64,000 nucleotides of DNA from Erysipelotrichaceae bacterium (GTDB lineage: Bacteria; Bacillota_I; Bacilli_A; Erysipelotrichales; Erysipelotrichaceae), in assembly GCA_017431825.1 (NCBI GenBank), contig JAFRKI010000001.1, positions 106,472 to 170,471 of the forward strand. Reading direction: 5' to 3'. The position numbers and the translations under genes are program-made. The notes under the pieces are model-generated. The model saw only the letters and a list, made by a program, of their open reading frames with translations. It was not told the origin of the DNA and did no database searches. Position 1 is the stretch's first letter. The number at the start of each line of letters is the position of its first letter. Positions 8,715-16,621 of this stretch are shown piece by piece.

Positions 8715-9652
8715 TATTCTTCTCCCGGACTTACACCGGCAGCGTCACAGGCTGCATAGTACATGTCGGTATACTTGCCTTCGGCCATCATCTGGGTGAT
8801 GATCTGATTGATGACGTCCATCAGCTCGGTCTCGCCCTTCTTGCAGGCAACGACCGTACCGGCATAGTCTCCGTACATGGACAGATCGAACTGCAGTTCC
8901 TTTTCCTGATACAGGCTCACGAACATGCCGCCTGAGCTTTCCGCATAGTTTTTGGCCGTAGTCGCATCGAAGGCTACCGCATCGACCTTGCCGGTCTGCA
9001 GATCCAGGATGGCCTGATCCATGGTCACGAAGAGATTGATCGTGCAGTCTTCAGGCAGCTGATCCTCGCAGTACATCTGCTGCAGGGAATTGGCCTGCGC
9101 ATCGATGGTCAGACCCGCAAAGTCCTCAAGGCTGTTGTATTTGTCGACGTCTTCAGCCGGCACCATGATCGTGTGGTGATCGTCGGTATCGGAATAGTAA
9201 TAGCCGACCGAAAGCTCATAAAGCTCGGCTCTGTCTTCCTTGTAGCCAAGACCGGAAATGGCCAGATCCGACTTGCCGGTATCAAGAGCTACCAGGACGC
9301 CGGCGAAGTCCATCGTTTCCAGCTTGAAATCGATGCCCAGCGAATTGGCTATGTACTGGGCCACCAGGATATCGGCTCCCTTTACTTCACCGGTCACCGC
9401 ATCGACGAATTCAGCCGGCGGATAATCCGGAGAAGTCGAAACGATGATATAGCCTCTGTCCAGTATCTCCTGCAGCTTGCCGGAAACGTTGCTCAGATCG
9501 ACGTCGGCCTTGCCGATCGTCTTGATGAGCTCATCATAAGGTACACCTTCGTATACCCAAGTATCTTCACTAATTTCTTCCTGGGTATCATCCTCGGTAC
9601 CACAGGCACATAACAGTAATAACGCTAATAATATAACCAGTAATTTCTTCAT
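8714..9652 (-). CDS. Amino-acid ABC transporter, substrate-binding lipoprotein
   Basis: A 312-residue protein with a lipoprotein signal (lipobox LCAC at about residue 17), an acidic linker and a bacterial extracellular solute-binding family 3 domain. Family features include IIVSTSPDYPPAEFVD, the ligand-contact segment DLAISGLGYKEDRAELY and the QTGKVDAVAFDA motif. It captures a polar amino acid outside the membrane and delivers it to the permease. GGAG precedes the ATG, and this site follows directly on the stop codon of an Arg-rich 12-codon ORF, itself downstream of a T-box. The regulatory context points to arginine, but the ligand is not proven by the sequence. Confidence 0.95.
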   Translation of the reverse strand: MKKLLVILLALLLLCACGTEDDTQEEISEDTWVYEGVPYDELIKTIGKADVDLSNVSGKLQEILDRGYIIVSTSPDYPPAEFVDAVTGEVKGADILVAQYIANSLGIDFKLETMDFAGVLVALDTGKSDLAISGLGYKEDRAELYELSVGYYYSDTDDHHTIMVPAEDVDKYNSLEDFAGLTIDAQANSLQQMYCEDQLPEDCTINLFVTMDQAILDLQTGKVDAVAFDATTAKNYAESSGGMFVSLYQEKELQFDLSMYGDYAGTVVACKKGETELMDVINQIITQMMAEGKYTDMYYAACDAAGVSPGEE

Positions 9653-9666
9653 TTTCTTTCTCCTTT

Positions 9667-9705
9667 CTAAATTACTCTCACCTGCTTTCTTCTTTGTCGT
9701 CGCAT
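9667..9705 (-). CDS. Putative Arg-rich leader peptide (12 aa)
   Basis: Between the T-box terminator and the binding-protein gene lies a 12-codon ORF: ATG, CGA, CGA, CAA, AGA, AGA, AAG, CAG, GTG, AGA, GTA, ATT, TAG. Five of the twelve codons are Arg, and one is Lys. A perfect AAGGAGG sits 8 nt before this ATG (a second in-frame ATG two codons earlier is too close to it). The stop codon is followed at once by the AAAGGAG of the binding-protein gene, which begins 15 nt after the stop codon. The arrangement resembles attenuation or coupling peptides that sense a charged tRNA by ribosome pausing. It could be a chance ORF, but the ribosome site and Arg clustering argue against that. Confidence 0.6.
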   Translation of the reverse strand: MRRQRRKQVRVI

Positions 9706-9725
9706 ATTCATTTCCTCCTTATAAA

Positions 9726-9943
9726 CGAAAAAGCCGTCTCCAAAGAGACGACTGTATCGCGGTACCACTCTAATTGCCTGTCTGAAACAGGCCACCTCTA
9801 CTTTAACGCCGTATAGCGACCGTCCCTACGTTATTTCAGGACAGTATCTTCATGGAGCGCTTCCCTGTCCGTATCCTGTCTGCTTACACCGACCAGACTC
9901 GCTTTAAGGACCGTCAGCAGGTACTATTCCACTTCTCTGATAT
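9726..9943 (-). promoter_or_regulatory. T-box riboswitch leader with terminator
   Basis: This leader fills most of the 376-bp gap upstream of the ABC operon. It holds the T-box core AGAGTGGTACCGCG (9758-9771) that pairs with the tRNA acceptor end, a stem I with the distal-loop motif GGTCGGTGTAAG, and a terminator hairpin CGTCTC/GAGACG (9735-9750) with a T run. The specifier loop, defined by pairing of flanking TGGA/TCCA and CCTG/CAGG helices, is GAAGCGC followed by T. Possible specifier codons are GCG (Ala), AGC (Ser) or CGC (Arg). Arg would agree with the downstream Arg-rich peptide, but I cannot fix the register. The 22 bases between terminator and peptide ORF hold its ribosome site. Confidence 0.93.
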
Positions 9944-9949
9944 AAGACC

Positions 9950-9977
9950 ATCTTATATTATTTTTGAAACATGTCAA
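9950..9977 (-). promoter_or_regulatory. Promoter of the T-box operon
   Basis: TTGACA (9972-9977), a 16-bp spacer and TAAGAT (9950-9955) on the minus strand, placing the start near 9943 at the beginning of stem I. Confidence 0.75.
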
Positions 9978-10028
9978 GTCTTTTTCAGAAATATTTTACA
10001 ATCTATGTAAATCTTTTCATCAGTATGA

Positions 10029-10823
10029 TCACCTGCCCAGGAAGGCAAATACGCGCTCATTAAAGTCTTTCGCTTCTTCATAAGCGGCATGTCCCAGGCC
10101 TTCATAGATGTACAGTTCACTGTCTTTAATGAGCCCATGCAGCCTCTTTGAGGCATCGACGCCTACTATCCGGTCATCGCTGCCGGCGATTATCAGGACC
10201 GGACACTTTATCTTTGGAAGATCATCTTCGGAATTAAAAGCCAGTATCGCTTTCGCATTGGCCAGAAAGCGTTTATAGTCTTTGGGCCTGCCGATATGGC
10301 CGAGCAGCGGATAGGCCTTGCGGTATTTGGAAAGATAGCTTTCGGAATAGCTGTTCTCAGCCGTATCGATCATCAGTTCCTTATGATCGCCTTTTTCGGC
10401 GAGGCTTATCCATCTGTCCAGGCGCTCCTTTATCACTTCATTCACCGAAGGAGCGCTGACCGCTATCACCGCTTTTTCGATTAAGCCAGGATAGTCTATA
10501 GCCAGTTCCTGGGCTATCATGCCGCCCTGGGAGACACCGAGGACGGAAGTCTTTTCGATGCCCAGTTCCTTTAAAGCTCTGGCCTGATCGTCAGCCATGT
10601 CTTTGATCGAAAAGCCGGCAGGCAGATCGTTCCTGCGGCTGAACATGTAGATCGTGAAGCTGTCAAAGTATTCCTTATACGGGGCCGACAGGAAAAGTGC
10701 CTTCCCCTTTACCGTTGCCAGCCCGTCGGAAAGACCGGGTATGATGATCACGTTTTTGGGACCGTGTCCGAAGGACACATAGTCCATCGTCACCTTATCT
10801 AAACTGACTGTACCGTTTTTCAT
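10029..10823 (-). CDS. Alpha/beta-fold hydrolase
   Basis: A 264-residue alpha/beta hydrolase. The nucleophile elbow is VLGVSQGG (Ser at about residue 100), preceded by the oxyanion region IIPGLSDG. The acid is in IAGSDDRIV and the terminal His in GLGHAAYEEA. Family members are esterases, lipases or related hydrolases; no substrate can be named. It begins 5 bp after the pepO stop without a clear Shine-Dalgarno, so translation is probably coupled to pepO. Confidence 0.88.
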   Translation of the reverse strand: MKNGTVSLDKVTMDYVSFGHGPKNVIIIPGLSDGLATVKGKALFLSAPYKEYFDSFTIYMFSRRNDLPAGFSIKDMADDQARALKELGIEKTSVLGVSQGGMIAQELAIDYPGLIEKAVIAVSAPSVNEVIKERLDRWISLAEKGDHKELMIDTAENSYSESYLSKYRKAYPLLGHIGRPKDYKRFLANAKAILAFNSEDDLPKIKCPVLIIAGSDDRIVGVDASKRLHGLIKDSELYIYEGLGHAAYEEAKDFNERVFAFLGR

Positions 10824-10828
10824 GAGTA

Positions 10829-12724
10829 TTACCAGATGATGATCCGCTTATCAGGGGCGATGTACATCTCATCGCCTTCCTTAACGTCAAAGGCCGCATA
10901 CCATTCAGGGAAGTTGCGGACCTGGATGTTGGCACGAAGCTCAGCCGGTGAATGGACGTCGTTGTTGAGCAGCAGCTGGATGTATTCCTCCCTGGCCTTG
11001 AGGCACCAGATCCGGGCCCAGTTGATGAAGTACTTATCGAAGTCTTCATTGCTTTGATGCATGATGTCGAGAGTGACGGCCATGCCGCCGTTATCGGCGA
11101 TGTTCTCGCTGACCACCAGCTCACCGTTGACCTTGCCGCCGTGGTATTCGATGCCATCCCACTGCCTGATCATGTCCTTGGTGAGCCTGTCGAAGGCTTC
11201 AAAGTCTTCCTTTGTCCACCAGTCGGAGAGGTTGCCCTTCTCGTCGAAGTGAGCGCCGTTGTTGTCGAAGGCATGGGAGATCTCATGGCCGATGACCGCA
11301 CCGATGCCGCCCAGGTTCTCCGCAAAGCTCTGCTTAAGACTGTAGAAAGGCTTCTGCAGGATGGCAGCCGGAAAGGTTATGTCGTTCCTGCTCGGGTCGT
11401 AGCAGGCATTGACCATATGGCCCGGCATATACCACTCGTTCCTGTCTACAGGCTTCAGGAACTTGGAGAATTCCTCCTTTATCTTTTCAAGGCTCAGGTT
11501 CCTGGCATTATCGAAATAGGAAGCGTCCTCATCGACTTTAAGCTTTTTAAAGAACTCTCTGACATCGTCAGGATAGCCCATCTTGACGGCCATGGTCGAA
11601 AGCTTCAGGATGGCCTTTTCACAGGTATCTTTGGACAGGAAGGTATTTTCCTTCATTCTCTTTATGTAGGTGGCGATGACCTTTTCCACCAGGGATATGA
11701 TGTCTTTCTTGGCCTCTTCGCCGAAGTAAGTGCGTCCGTAGTAGATGCCTACCGGTTCCGAGAAACAGTAGGAAGCGACCTGATAGGCCTGTTTTTCCAG
11801 TGTCGGATTTTCCGCTATGCCTAAGAGCGTCCTTCTGTAAATGGTCGATATCTCATAGAGATCTGCTGAAAGCAGATTGGCATTGCTCAGTAATGTGCTC
11901 ACATAGAGCCAGTGTTTATACAGTTCGAAGTTTTCTTCATTGAAGTAGGAAGACATTTCCTTTACGGCTTTTGGATCATAGACGATGAGCGTTTCCGGAG
12001 CCCTGTCGCCGTACATCTCCTTAAGGAAGCCTTTTATGTCGAAAGGCGTCACACAGGAAGCGACTTCTTCAAGAGGCATCGGGTTGTAGTTCTTGACGTA
12101 GTCGGCCCATTCCAGCTGGCTCTTTACCTTTTTGGAGATGAGCTTATCGTAAGCCAGCGTATCGGCTATGTATTCCTTCTGTTTATCCTCAGGAAGATCC
12201 GTAAAAGCCAGAGCCTTAAGGGCCATGTCTTCATAGACCTTCAACAGCTGCTTGCCGGCATCATTGTCATAATAAGGCGTATCCGGAAGGATGATGGACG
12301 GTCCCAAGACATAGAAACAGTTGGTCGTGGCATCCTTCATATCGGCTTCCACGCCCATCCTTATTGGCAGACGCAGGCCTTTGTACAGGAAGTCCTTGGC
12401 TTTACTGTTAAGATCGGCTACGTCTTTAAGGTCTTCGATCTCCTTTAGTAAAGGCAGCAGCGGCTTTATTCCTTCAGCATTCCGCTTATCGATGTCCAGC
12501 ACCTTTTTATAGAGCTTTACGGCATCTTCCATACCTGCGATATCGCTGCTTTTTTCATTCTTCGCAAAAGCGGCGAAATCGGCCATCATGATCTTCTCGG
12601 TCTCCCGGTCTATCTCCGTAAAGCCGCCGGCTGTCGGCCTGTCGGCAGGTATGACTGCGGTCTTGAGCCATTCGCCGTTTACGGCCTGGTACAGATTATC
12701 CTGTATTCTGATATCGTCTTCCAT
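10829..12724 (-). CDS. pepO: M13-family metalloendopeptidase (PepO-like)
   Basis: A 631-residue neprilysin-family protease. The zinc site is GHEISHAFDN (HExxH), the third ligand lies in SENIADNGG (ExxxD), and the C-terminus carries the NFPEWYAAFDV block typical of the family. Length fits bacterial PepO. No signal peptide is seen, so it is probably a cytosolic oligopeptidase that degrades short peptides. AAGGAG precedes the ATG. The gene and the following hydrolase form a two-gene unit. A perfect inverted repeat lies in its promoter region. Confidence 0.95.
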   Translation of the reverse strand: MEDDIRIQDNLYQAVNGEWLKTAVIPADRPTAGGFTEIDRETEKIMMADFAAFAKNEKSSDIAGMEDAVKLYKKVLDIDKRNAEGIKPLLPLLKEIEDLKDVADLNSKAKDFLYKGLRLPIRMGVEADMKDATTNCFYVLGPSIILPDTPYYDNDAGKQLLKVYEDMALKALAFTDLPEDKQKEYIADTLAYDKLISKKVKSQLEWADYVKNYNPMPLEEVASCVTPFDIKGFLKEMYGDRAPETLIVYDPKAVKEMSSYFNEENFELYKHWLYVSTLLSNANLLSADLYEISTIYRRTLLGIAENPTLEKQAYQVASYCFSEPVGIYYGRTYFGEEAKKDIISLVEKVIATYIKRMKENTFLSKDTCEKAILKLSTMAVKMGYPDDVREFFKKLKVDEDASYFDNARNLSLEKIKEEFSKFLKPVDRNEWYMPGHMVNACYDPSRNDITFPAAILQKPFYSLKQSFAENLGGIGAVIGHEISHAFDNNGAHFDEKGNLSDWWTKEDFEAFDRLTKDMIRQWDGIEYHGGKVNGELVVSENIADNGGMAVTLDIMHQSNEDFDKYFINWARIWCLKAREEYIQLLLNNDVHSPAELRANIQVRNFPEWYAAFDVKEGDEMYIAPDKRIIIW

Positions 12725-12766
12725 ATGATGCTCCTTTGTATCTGATTTTAATAAGATTATATAATA

Positions 12767-12778
12767 CCTGAAATCAGG
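12767..12778. promoter_or_regulatory. Inverted repeat in the pepO promoter region
   Basis: CCTGA-AA-TCAGG lies just upstream of a TATAAT-like box (minus strand) about 30 nt before pepO. A repeat placed in the -10/-35 spacer is a plausible operator for an unknown regulator. Confidence 0.4.
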
Positions 12779-12857
12779 GATAAACAGGCATTATCCAAAA
12801 AGAGAACGCTAATATTTCCCTTTTTCCGTAAAATAGTGTATATTAATAGAGCAGCAC

Positions 12858-12948
12858 GAGGGGGTACTCAAGAGGCTGAAGAGGTTAGCTTGGAAAGCTA
12901 ATAGGTCGTTTCGGCGGCGCATGGGTTCAAATCCCATTCCTCTCGCCA
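12858..12948 (+). tRNA. tRNA-Ser (anticodon GGA)
   Basis: A 91-nt tRNA with a long variable arm. The acceptor pairs GAGGGGG with TCCTCTC (two G-T pairs). The anticodon stem TTAGC/GCTAA encloses TTGGAAA, giving anticodon GGA. The T arm is ATGGG-TTCAAAT-CCCAT, and the CCA end is encoded. It faces away from divIB, and a terminator follows. Confidence 0.95.
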
Positions 12949-12957
12949 TTAAAGAAT

Positions 12958-12983
12958 AAGAGATGCGATGCATCTCTTTTTTT
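12958..12983. terminator. Bidirectional terminator between tRNA-Ser and divIB
   Basis: The stem AAGAGATGC/GCATCTCTT with a 3-base loop has T runs in both directions. It ends the tRNA on the plus strand and the murG-murB-divIB transcript on the minus strand. Confidence 0.88.
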
Positions 12984-13800
12984 ATTCTTCAGTTGTTTCC
13001 TGCACATTTACGGCATCTTCCTGCCATGGGCAGATGCTGGTATAGCCTGCTTTGGTGAGCTCATCAAGATAGATGCAGACGTTGCCAAGCGAAGGGTCAA
13101 GACCGGAAACGATCCTGTAGTATTCGTCCAGCATGCCCAGTCCCGTCCAGGAGAGGAAGCAGAAGTTGCCGTCCCGCATGATGACTTCCATCATGTTTTC
13201 ATCATAGGAAAAAGGATAGCGGTGTATCTCCGATATCTCGTTGATGGTGCCGTATTCGATGAGCTTGAAGCCCCTGAGGATCTCGCTTATCTGTTCCTTA
13301 CTGTAGCCTTCCAGCAAAGGCAGCTTTTCGATCAGGTAGTAGTTATCGTTGTTGAGGCTGATCCTTTCACCGTTTATCAGCAGGATCTTCGATTCGCTGT
13401 CTTCATAAAGATAGGCGACCTGTTTTACTTCCTTGACGTTTATTACCACGAGACGGTCATCTTTCAGCTCGACTGTCGCTTCTTCGATGTACGGTGAGCT
13501 CATAAGTTTCCTGGCCTTGGCCTTAGGGAATACGAAGAGGTATTTGCCGTCTTCCTTTATGCCGCTCAGTTCGATTATGTCTTCATCATTCAGATAGACG
13601 TTTCCTTCCACGGCTATGTGATAGATGTCGGAATAGTCGCTGATGAAATAGGCCAGTAGCAGTACCAGCAGACCTAAAAAGATGCCGATAAGGAAACAGC
13701 TGTTCTTGATGGTGGTAAAAACAGTTTTCTTACGGGCATCTTTTCTTTTATTCAGAAGATAGTTGCGGTCAAGGATCTTCTTACGGCTTTCTTCTAGCAA
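12982..13800 (-). CDS. divIB: Cell-division protein FtsQ/DivIB
   Basis: A 272-residue bitopic membrane protein. A basic cytosolic N-terminus rich in Lys and Arg is followed by one transmembrane helix (about 32-54) and an external POTRA domain beginning IYHIAVEGNVYLNDEDIIELSGI. This is the FtsQ/DivIB architecture; the protein links early and late divisome proteins and helps regulate septal peptidoglycan synthesis. The start is TTG, overlapping the end of murB, with GGAG about 9 nt upstream. Its place after murG and murB matches the division and cell wall (dcw) cluster order. Confidence 0.9.
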   Translation of the reverse strand: MLEESRKKILDRNYLLNKRKDARKKTVFTTIKNSCFLIGIFLGLLVLLLAYFISDYSDIYHIAVEGNVYLNDEDIIELSGIKEDGKYLFVFPKAKARKLMSSPYIEEATVELKDDRLVVINVKEVKQVAYLYEDSESKILLINGERISLNNDNYYLIEKLPLLEGYSKEQISEILRGFKLIEYGTINEISEIHRYPFSYDENMMEVIMRDGNFCFLSWTGLGMLDEYYRIVSGLDPSLGNVCIYLDELTKAGYTSICPWQEDAVNVQETTEE

Positions 13801-14681
13801 TTGAACTTCTCCGCTTCCATGATGAGCTTTATGTCATACTTCTCTTTGACTTTTTCCTGAATGTCCAGGGCCAGAGCCAGATAGTCTTCGCCCTTTCCTT
13901 CACCGGTGTTTACCAGGAAGTTGGAGTGCTTGGTGGATACCTCGACCCCTCCCAGTCTGTGGCCGCGGTAGCCGATGCCGTCGATCAGCTTCCAGGCGAA
14001 GTCGCCTTCGGGATTGCGGAAACAGGATCCGGCACTAGGCATGTCGATCGGCTGGGATTCCCTTCTTCTTTTGGCTCTGTCTTCGACGATGGTCCGGCTT
14101 TCTTCGGCATTGCCAGGTTCCAGATCGAGATATGCCGCCAATATGAACCAGCGCGGATGTTCCTGGAAGAGCGAATAGCGGTAACGGAACTTGAGTTCGT
14201 CCTTCTGCATCCTTACGATCTCATCGTCCTTTAAGACCAGGACTTCCCTGACGATGTCGGCCATTTCCTTCTTGTAGGCACCGGCATTCATGTAGATGAG
14301 ACCGCCGATGGTACCCGGTATGCCGCCCGCAAACTCCAGTCCCTTCAGTCCGGCCTTGACGGCCTGCTGGACGAAATAAGGAGCCAGGACACCGGCTTCC
14401 ACATAGACGGTGGAATTGTTTATCTCATAGTTGTCGAAGTGTCTTAAGGAGATCACCACGCCTTCGAATCTTGAAGATCCGCAGATGAGGTTGGAACCGT
14501 TGCCGATGGTCTTGAACGGCACATGATTGGCCTTGAGAAAAGCGACTATCTGTCTTAAGTCGTCGATATTGTATGGCTCCACATAATGGGCGATCTCGCC
14601 GCCCATCTTGATGGTGGTCAGTTCCCTGAAGCTCCGATCGCTCCTGTAATCACCGTGCTTGCTTAAAAAATCCTTTATCAT
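13794..14681 (-). CDS. murB: UDP-N-acetylenolpyruvoylglucosamine reductase
   Basis: A 295-residue flavoenzyme that reduces UDP-GlcNAc-enolpyruvate to UDP-MurNAc with NADPH, the second committed step of peptidoglycan synthesis. FAD-binding signatures are seen in KTIGNGSNLICG and LEFAGGIPGTIGG, and the catalytic Ser lies in PSAGSCFRNP. Length and absence of the longer type I insert fit the Bacillota form. It overlaps murG by 4 bases upstream and divIB by 7 bases downstream. Confidence 0.97.
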   Translation of the reverse strand: MIKDFLSKHGDYRSDRSFRELTTIKMGGEIAHYVEPYNIDDLRQIVAFLKANHVPFKTIGNGSNLICGSSRFEGVVISLRHFDNYEINNSTVYVEAGVLAPYFVQQAVKAGLKGLEFAGGIPGTIGGLIYMNAGAYKKEMADIVREVLVLKDDEIVRMQKDELKFRYRYSLFQEHPRWFILAAYLDLEPGNAEESRTIVEDRAKRRRESQPIDMPSAGSCFRNPEGDFAWKLIDGIGYRGHRLGGVEVSTKHSNFLVNTGEGKGEDYLALALDIQEKVKEKYDIKLIMEAEKFNC

Positions 14682-15736
14682 AAGTTCTCTATTTCTCTCA
14701 CTATGTCTTCGATGACCGAATCGTTGGCCAGCTTTCTGGCGTTCTTCGAAAGTTCAGTGAGTTTCTCTTCATCATTTATTATACTATTGACAGCCTCGTT
14801 AAGGGATGAAGCGGTCAGGTCTTTTTCTTCGATCATCAGGGCCGCGCCTTCATCGACCAGCGACTTGGCGTTGTAGTACTGGTGGTTGTTAGGAACATAA
14901 GGCGAAGGGATGAGGATGGAAGGCATCCCTAAGGAGATTATCTCGCAAAGGGTCGTGGCTCCCGCTCTTGATACCAGCAGATCGCTGGAACGCATGACCC
15001 GGATGCCGTCGATCCTTTCAAAGATCTTCAGATAGTCCTTCTCTTCCACCGCTTCCCTGTCCTTTTCATAGTATTCCTTACCGGTGGCATAGACTACCTG
15101 ATAGGAACCGTCCAGAAGCGTGAAGTAATCAAGAAGTATCTTATTGACGGTCTCCGAACCTAAGGAGCCCATGAAGATGACCACGGTCTTCTTATCGGGA
15201 TCAAGACCCAGCTTTCTTAAGGTGTCGTCATCCTTCTTTATCCTCAGGGCTCTGTAGCTTTGCGGATTGCCCAGGATCAGCGTATGCGGATTTTTGAACT
15301 GTGCGCTGTCTTCCTTGTAGGAGCCGATGACCAGATCCACCTTTTTATCGAGGAACTTGTTGGCCTTGCCCGCAAAGGAGTTCTGTTCATGGATGACCGT
15401 CTTCTGCCCCAGGGATCTGCCGGCCAGGACGACCGGTATCGATATGTAGTTGCCAAAACCGATGACCATGTCAAAGCCTTTGAGCAGCTTCTTACACCTG
15501 AAATAGGCCTTAAAGATGCTTAAGACGCTTCTTATCTTATTGATGTATCCGCCCTGGGTCGATACGACGTCCAGCGGTATGAACTCGAATTCGGTCTTGG
15601 GGATGATATCCTTTTCCATCCGGTCATAGGAACCGAAAAAGACGATCTCATGTCCCCTGTCCTTCAATGCTTCAGCTAATGTAAGTGCCGGATATATATG
15701 ACCGCCGGTACCTCCGGCAGCAATCGCGATTTTCAT
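14678..15736 (-). CDS. murG: Peptidoglycan lipid II synthase MurG (GlcNAc transferase)
   Basis: A 352-residue GT28 glycosyltransferase that adds GlcNAc to lipid I at the inner face of the membrane. N-terminal motif AAGGTGGHIYPAL and the middle motif VIHEQNSFAGKANK are typical. The C-terminal donor site includes SRAGATTLCEI and the segment LIPSPYVPNNHQYYNA. It is the first gene of the murG-murB-divIB unit. No Shine-Dalgarno precedes the ATG; instead TAAAAT lies 7 nt upstream, so it appears to be translated from a leaderless mRNA. Confidence 0.97.
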   Translation of the reverse strand: MKIAIAAGGTGGHIYPALTLAEALKDRGHEIVFFGSYDRMEKDIIPKTEFEFIPLDVVSTQGGYINKIRSVLSIFKAYFRCKKLLKGFDMVIGFGNYISIPVVLAGRSLGQKTVIHEQNSFAGKANKFLDKKVDLVIGSYKEDSAQFKNPHTLILGNPQSYRALRIKKDDDTLRKLGLDPDKKTVVIFMGSLGSETVNKILLDYFTLLDGSYQVVYATGKEYYEKDREAVEEKDYLKIFERIDGIRVMRSSDLLVSRAGATTLCEIISLGMPSILIPSPYVPNNHQYYNAKSLVDEGAALMIEEKDLTASSLNEAVNSIINDEEKLTELSKNARKLANDSVIEDIVREIENL

Positions 15737-15743
15737 AATAGTA

Positions 15744-15749
15744 ATTTTA
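15744..15749 (-). promoter_or_regulatory. -10 box, leaderless murG
   Basis: TAAAAT on the minus strand, 7 nt before the murG ATG, with no ribosome site. It lies just after the preceding operon's terminator. Confidence 0.5.
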
Positions 15750-15754
15750 TCATT

Positions 15755-15782
15755 AATAAAAAGAGAATTAAACTTCTCTTTT
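15755..15782 (-). terminator. Terminator before murG
   Basis: The stem AAAAGAGAA/TTCTCTTTT (15759-15767 with 15774-15782) overlaps the stop codon of the 85-residue ORF and is followed by a T-rich tail on the minus strand. Confidence 0.82.
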
Positions 15783-16025
15783 CAGGTCTTCATGTATGTT
15801 TCCCTTAAGCCTCAGCCTGGGCTTTATCGGCAGCAGATCCAACAGCAGATAGGTAATGAGCGGATTTATGAACAGCAGACAGATCACCATCATCACGTAG
15901 TGGAAGACGTGGCCCGTCGAGATGATGTCCAAAAGATGAGTCAGAAAGAAAAACTCGATCAGTCCCAGCAGGACATAGCACGCAAAAGAAGCGAAGATAT
16001 AGATAAGACGGTATGACGTTTTCAT
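15768..16025 (-). CDS. Small membrane protein, unknown
   Basis: An 85-residue protein with two long hydrophobic segments (about 5-32 and 40-66) and a basic C-terminus. I do not recognise a family. Its ATG overlaps the stop codon of the S24 repressor gene (TGATG) and it ends in a terminator, so it is co-expressed with the repressor. If the repressor operon responds to DNA damage, this protein would be made under the same control, perhaps like small membrane division inhibitors of other SOS systems; that is speculation. Confidence 0.65.
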   Translation of the reverse strand: MKTSYRLIYIFASFACYVLLGLIEFFFLTHLLDIISTGHVFHYVMMVICLLFINPLITYLLLDLLPIKPRLRLKGNIHEDLKREV

Positions 16026-16615
16026 CAGAAGAACACCTTGCTGTGAAGCACCCTTCCCAGTATCTTCAGTTCATCTTCTTTGAATCTGCGGTCCTTGTAT
16101 CGGCGGTTGGCAGCCTTCAGGGTTATGCCGTTTTCATCGATATTGAATCTCTTGATGGTGACTTCGTTGTTGTCCAGAAGAAAGACGCCGATCTCGTTGT
16201 TGTCAAGATAATCCTGCTTCCTGACATAGACGATGTCACCGTCAGCTATCCTGTCATCGATCATGGAATCGCCCTTTACCTTGAGATAGAAGTATTCTCC
16301 CGGCCTGTATTCGCTGCTGTTGAGATACTCATAGCCCAGTATCTCTTCATTGGCATACATGTCATAGCCGGCCTTTACTTCACCCAGTACCGGTACGGCC
16401 ACCTTGTCGCTTGTCAGGTCGACGTTCAGGAGATGGTCAAGTTCCACATTGAAGATCTGAGCCAGTCTGTTGAGGTTCTCGACCTTGGGAAAGGCAGTAC
16501 CGTCTTCCCACTTCTGGACGGTGGTGAAGGACTTGTAGCCGAAGAGCCCGGCCAGGTCGCTTTGAGACATGTTGTTGCTGCGTCTGAGGTATCTGAGATT
16601 CTCTTTGAACTTCAT
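16025..16615 (-). CDS. HdiR/LexA-like S24 repressor (XRE DNA-binding)
   Basis: A 196-residue self-cleaving repressor. Residues about 1-60 form an XRE-type helix-turn-helix (MSQSDLAGLFGYKSFTTVQKWE). The C-terminal S24 protease domain has the cleavage site Ala82-Gly83 (VKAGYDM), nucleophile Ser117 (KGDSMID) and general base Lys155 (VTIKRF). In Lactococcus the similar HdiR is cleaved after RecA activation and controls umuC. Here the gene is divergent to dinB, and two matching palindromes in the 76-bp gap overlap both promoters, so it probably represses itself and dinB. Its mRNA appears leaderless: TTGAAA, 17 bp, TATCAT, then 6 nt to the ATG. Confidence 0.9.
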   Translation of the reverse strand: MKFKENLRYLRRSNNMSQSDLAGLFGYKSFTTVQKWEDGTAFPKVENLNRLAQIFNVELDHLLNVDLTSDKVAVPVLGEVKAGYDMYANEEILGYEYLNSSEYRPGEYFYLKVKGDSMIDDRIADGDIVYVRKQDYLDNNEIGVFLLDNNEVTIKRFNIDENGITLKAANRRYKDRRFKEDELKILGRVLHSKVFF

Positions 16616-16621
16616 AACTTT

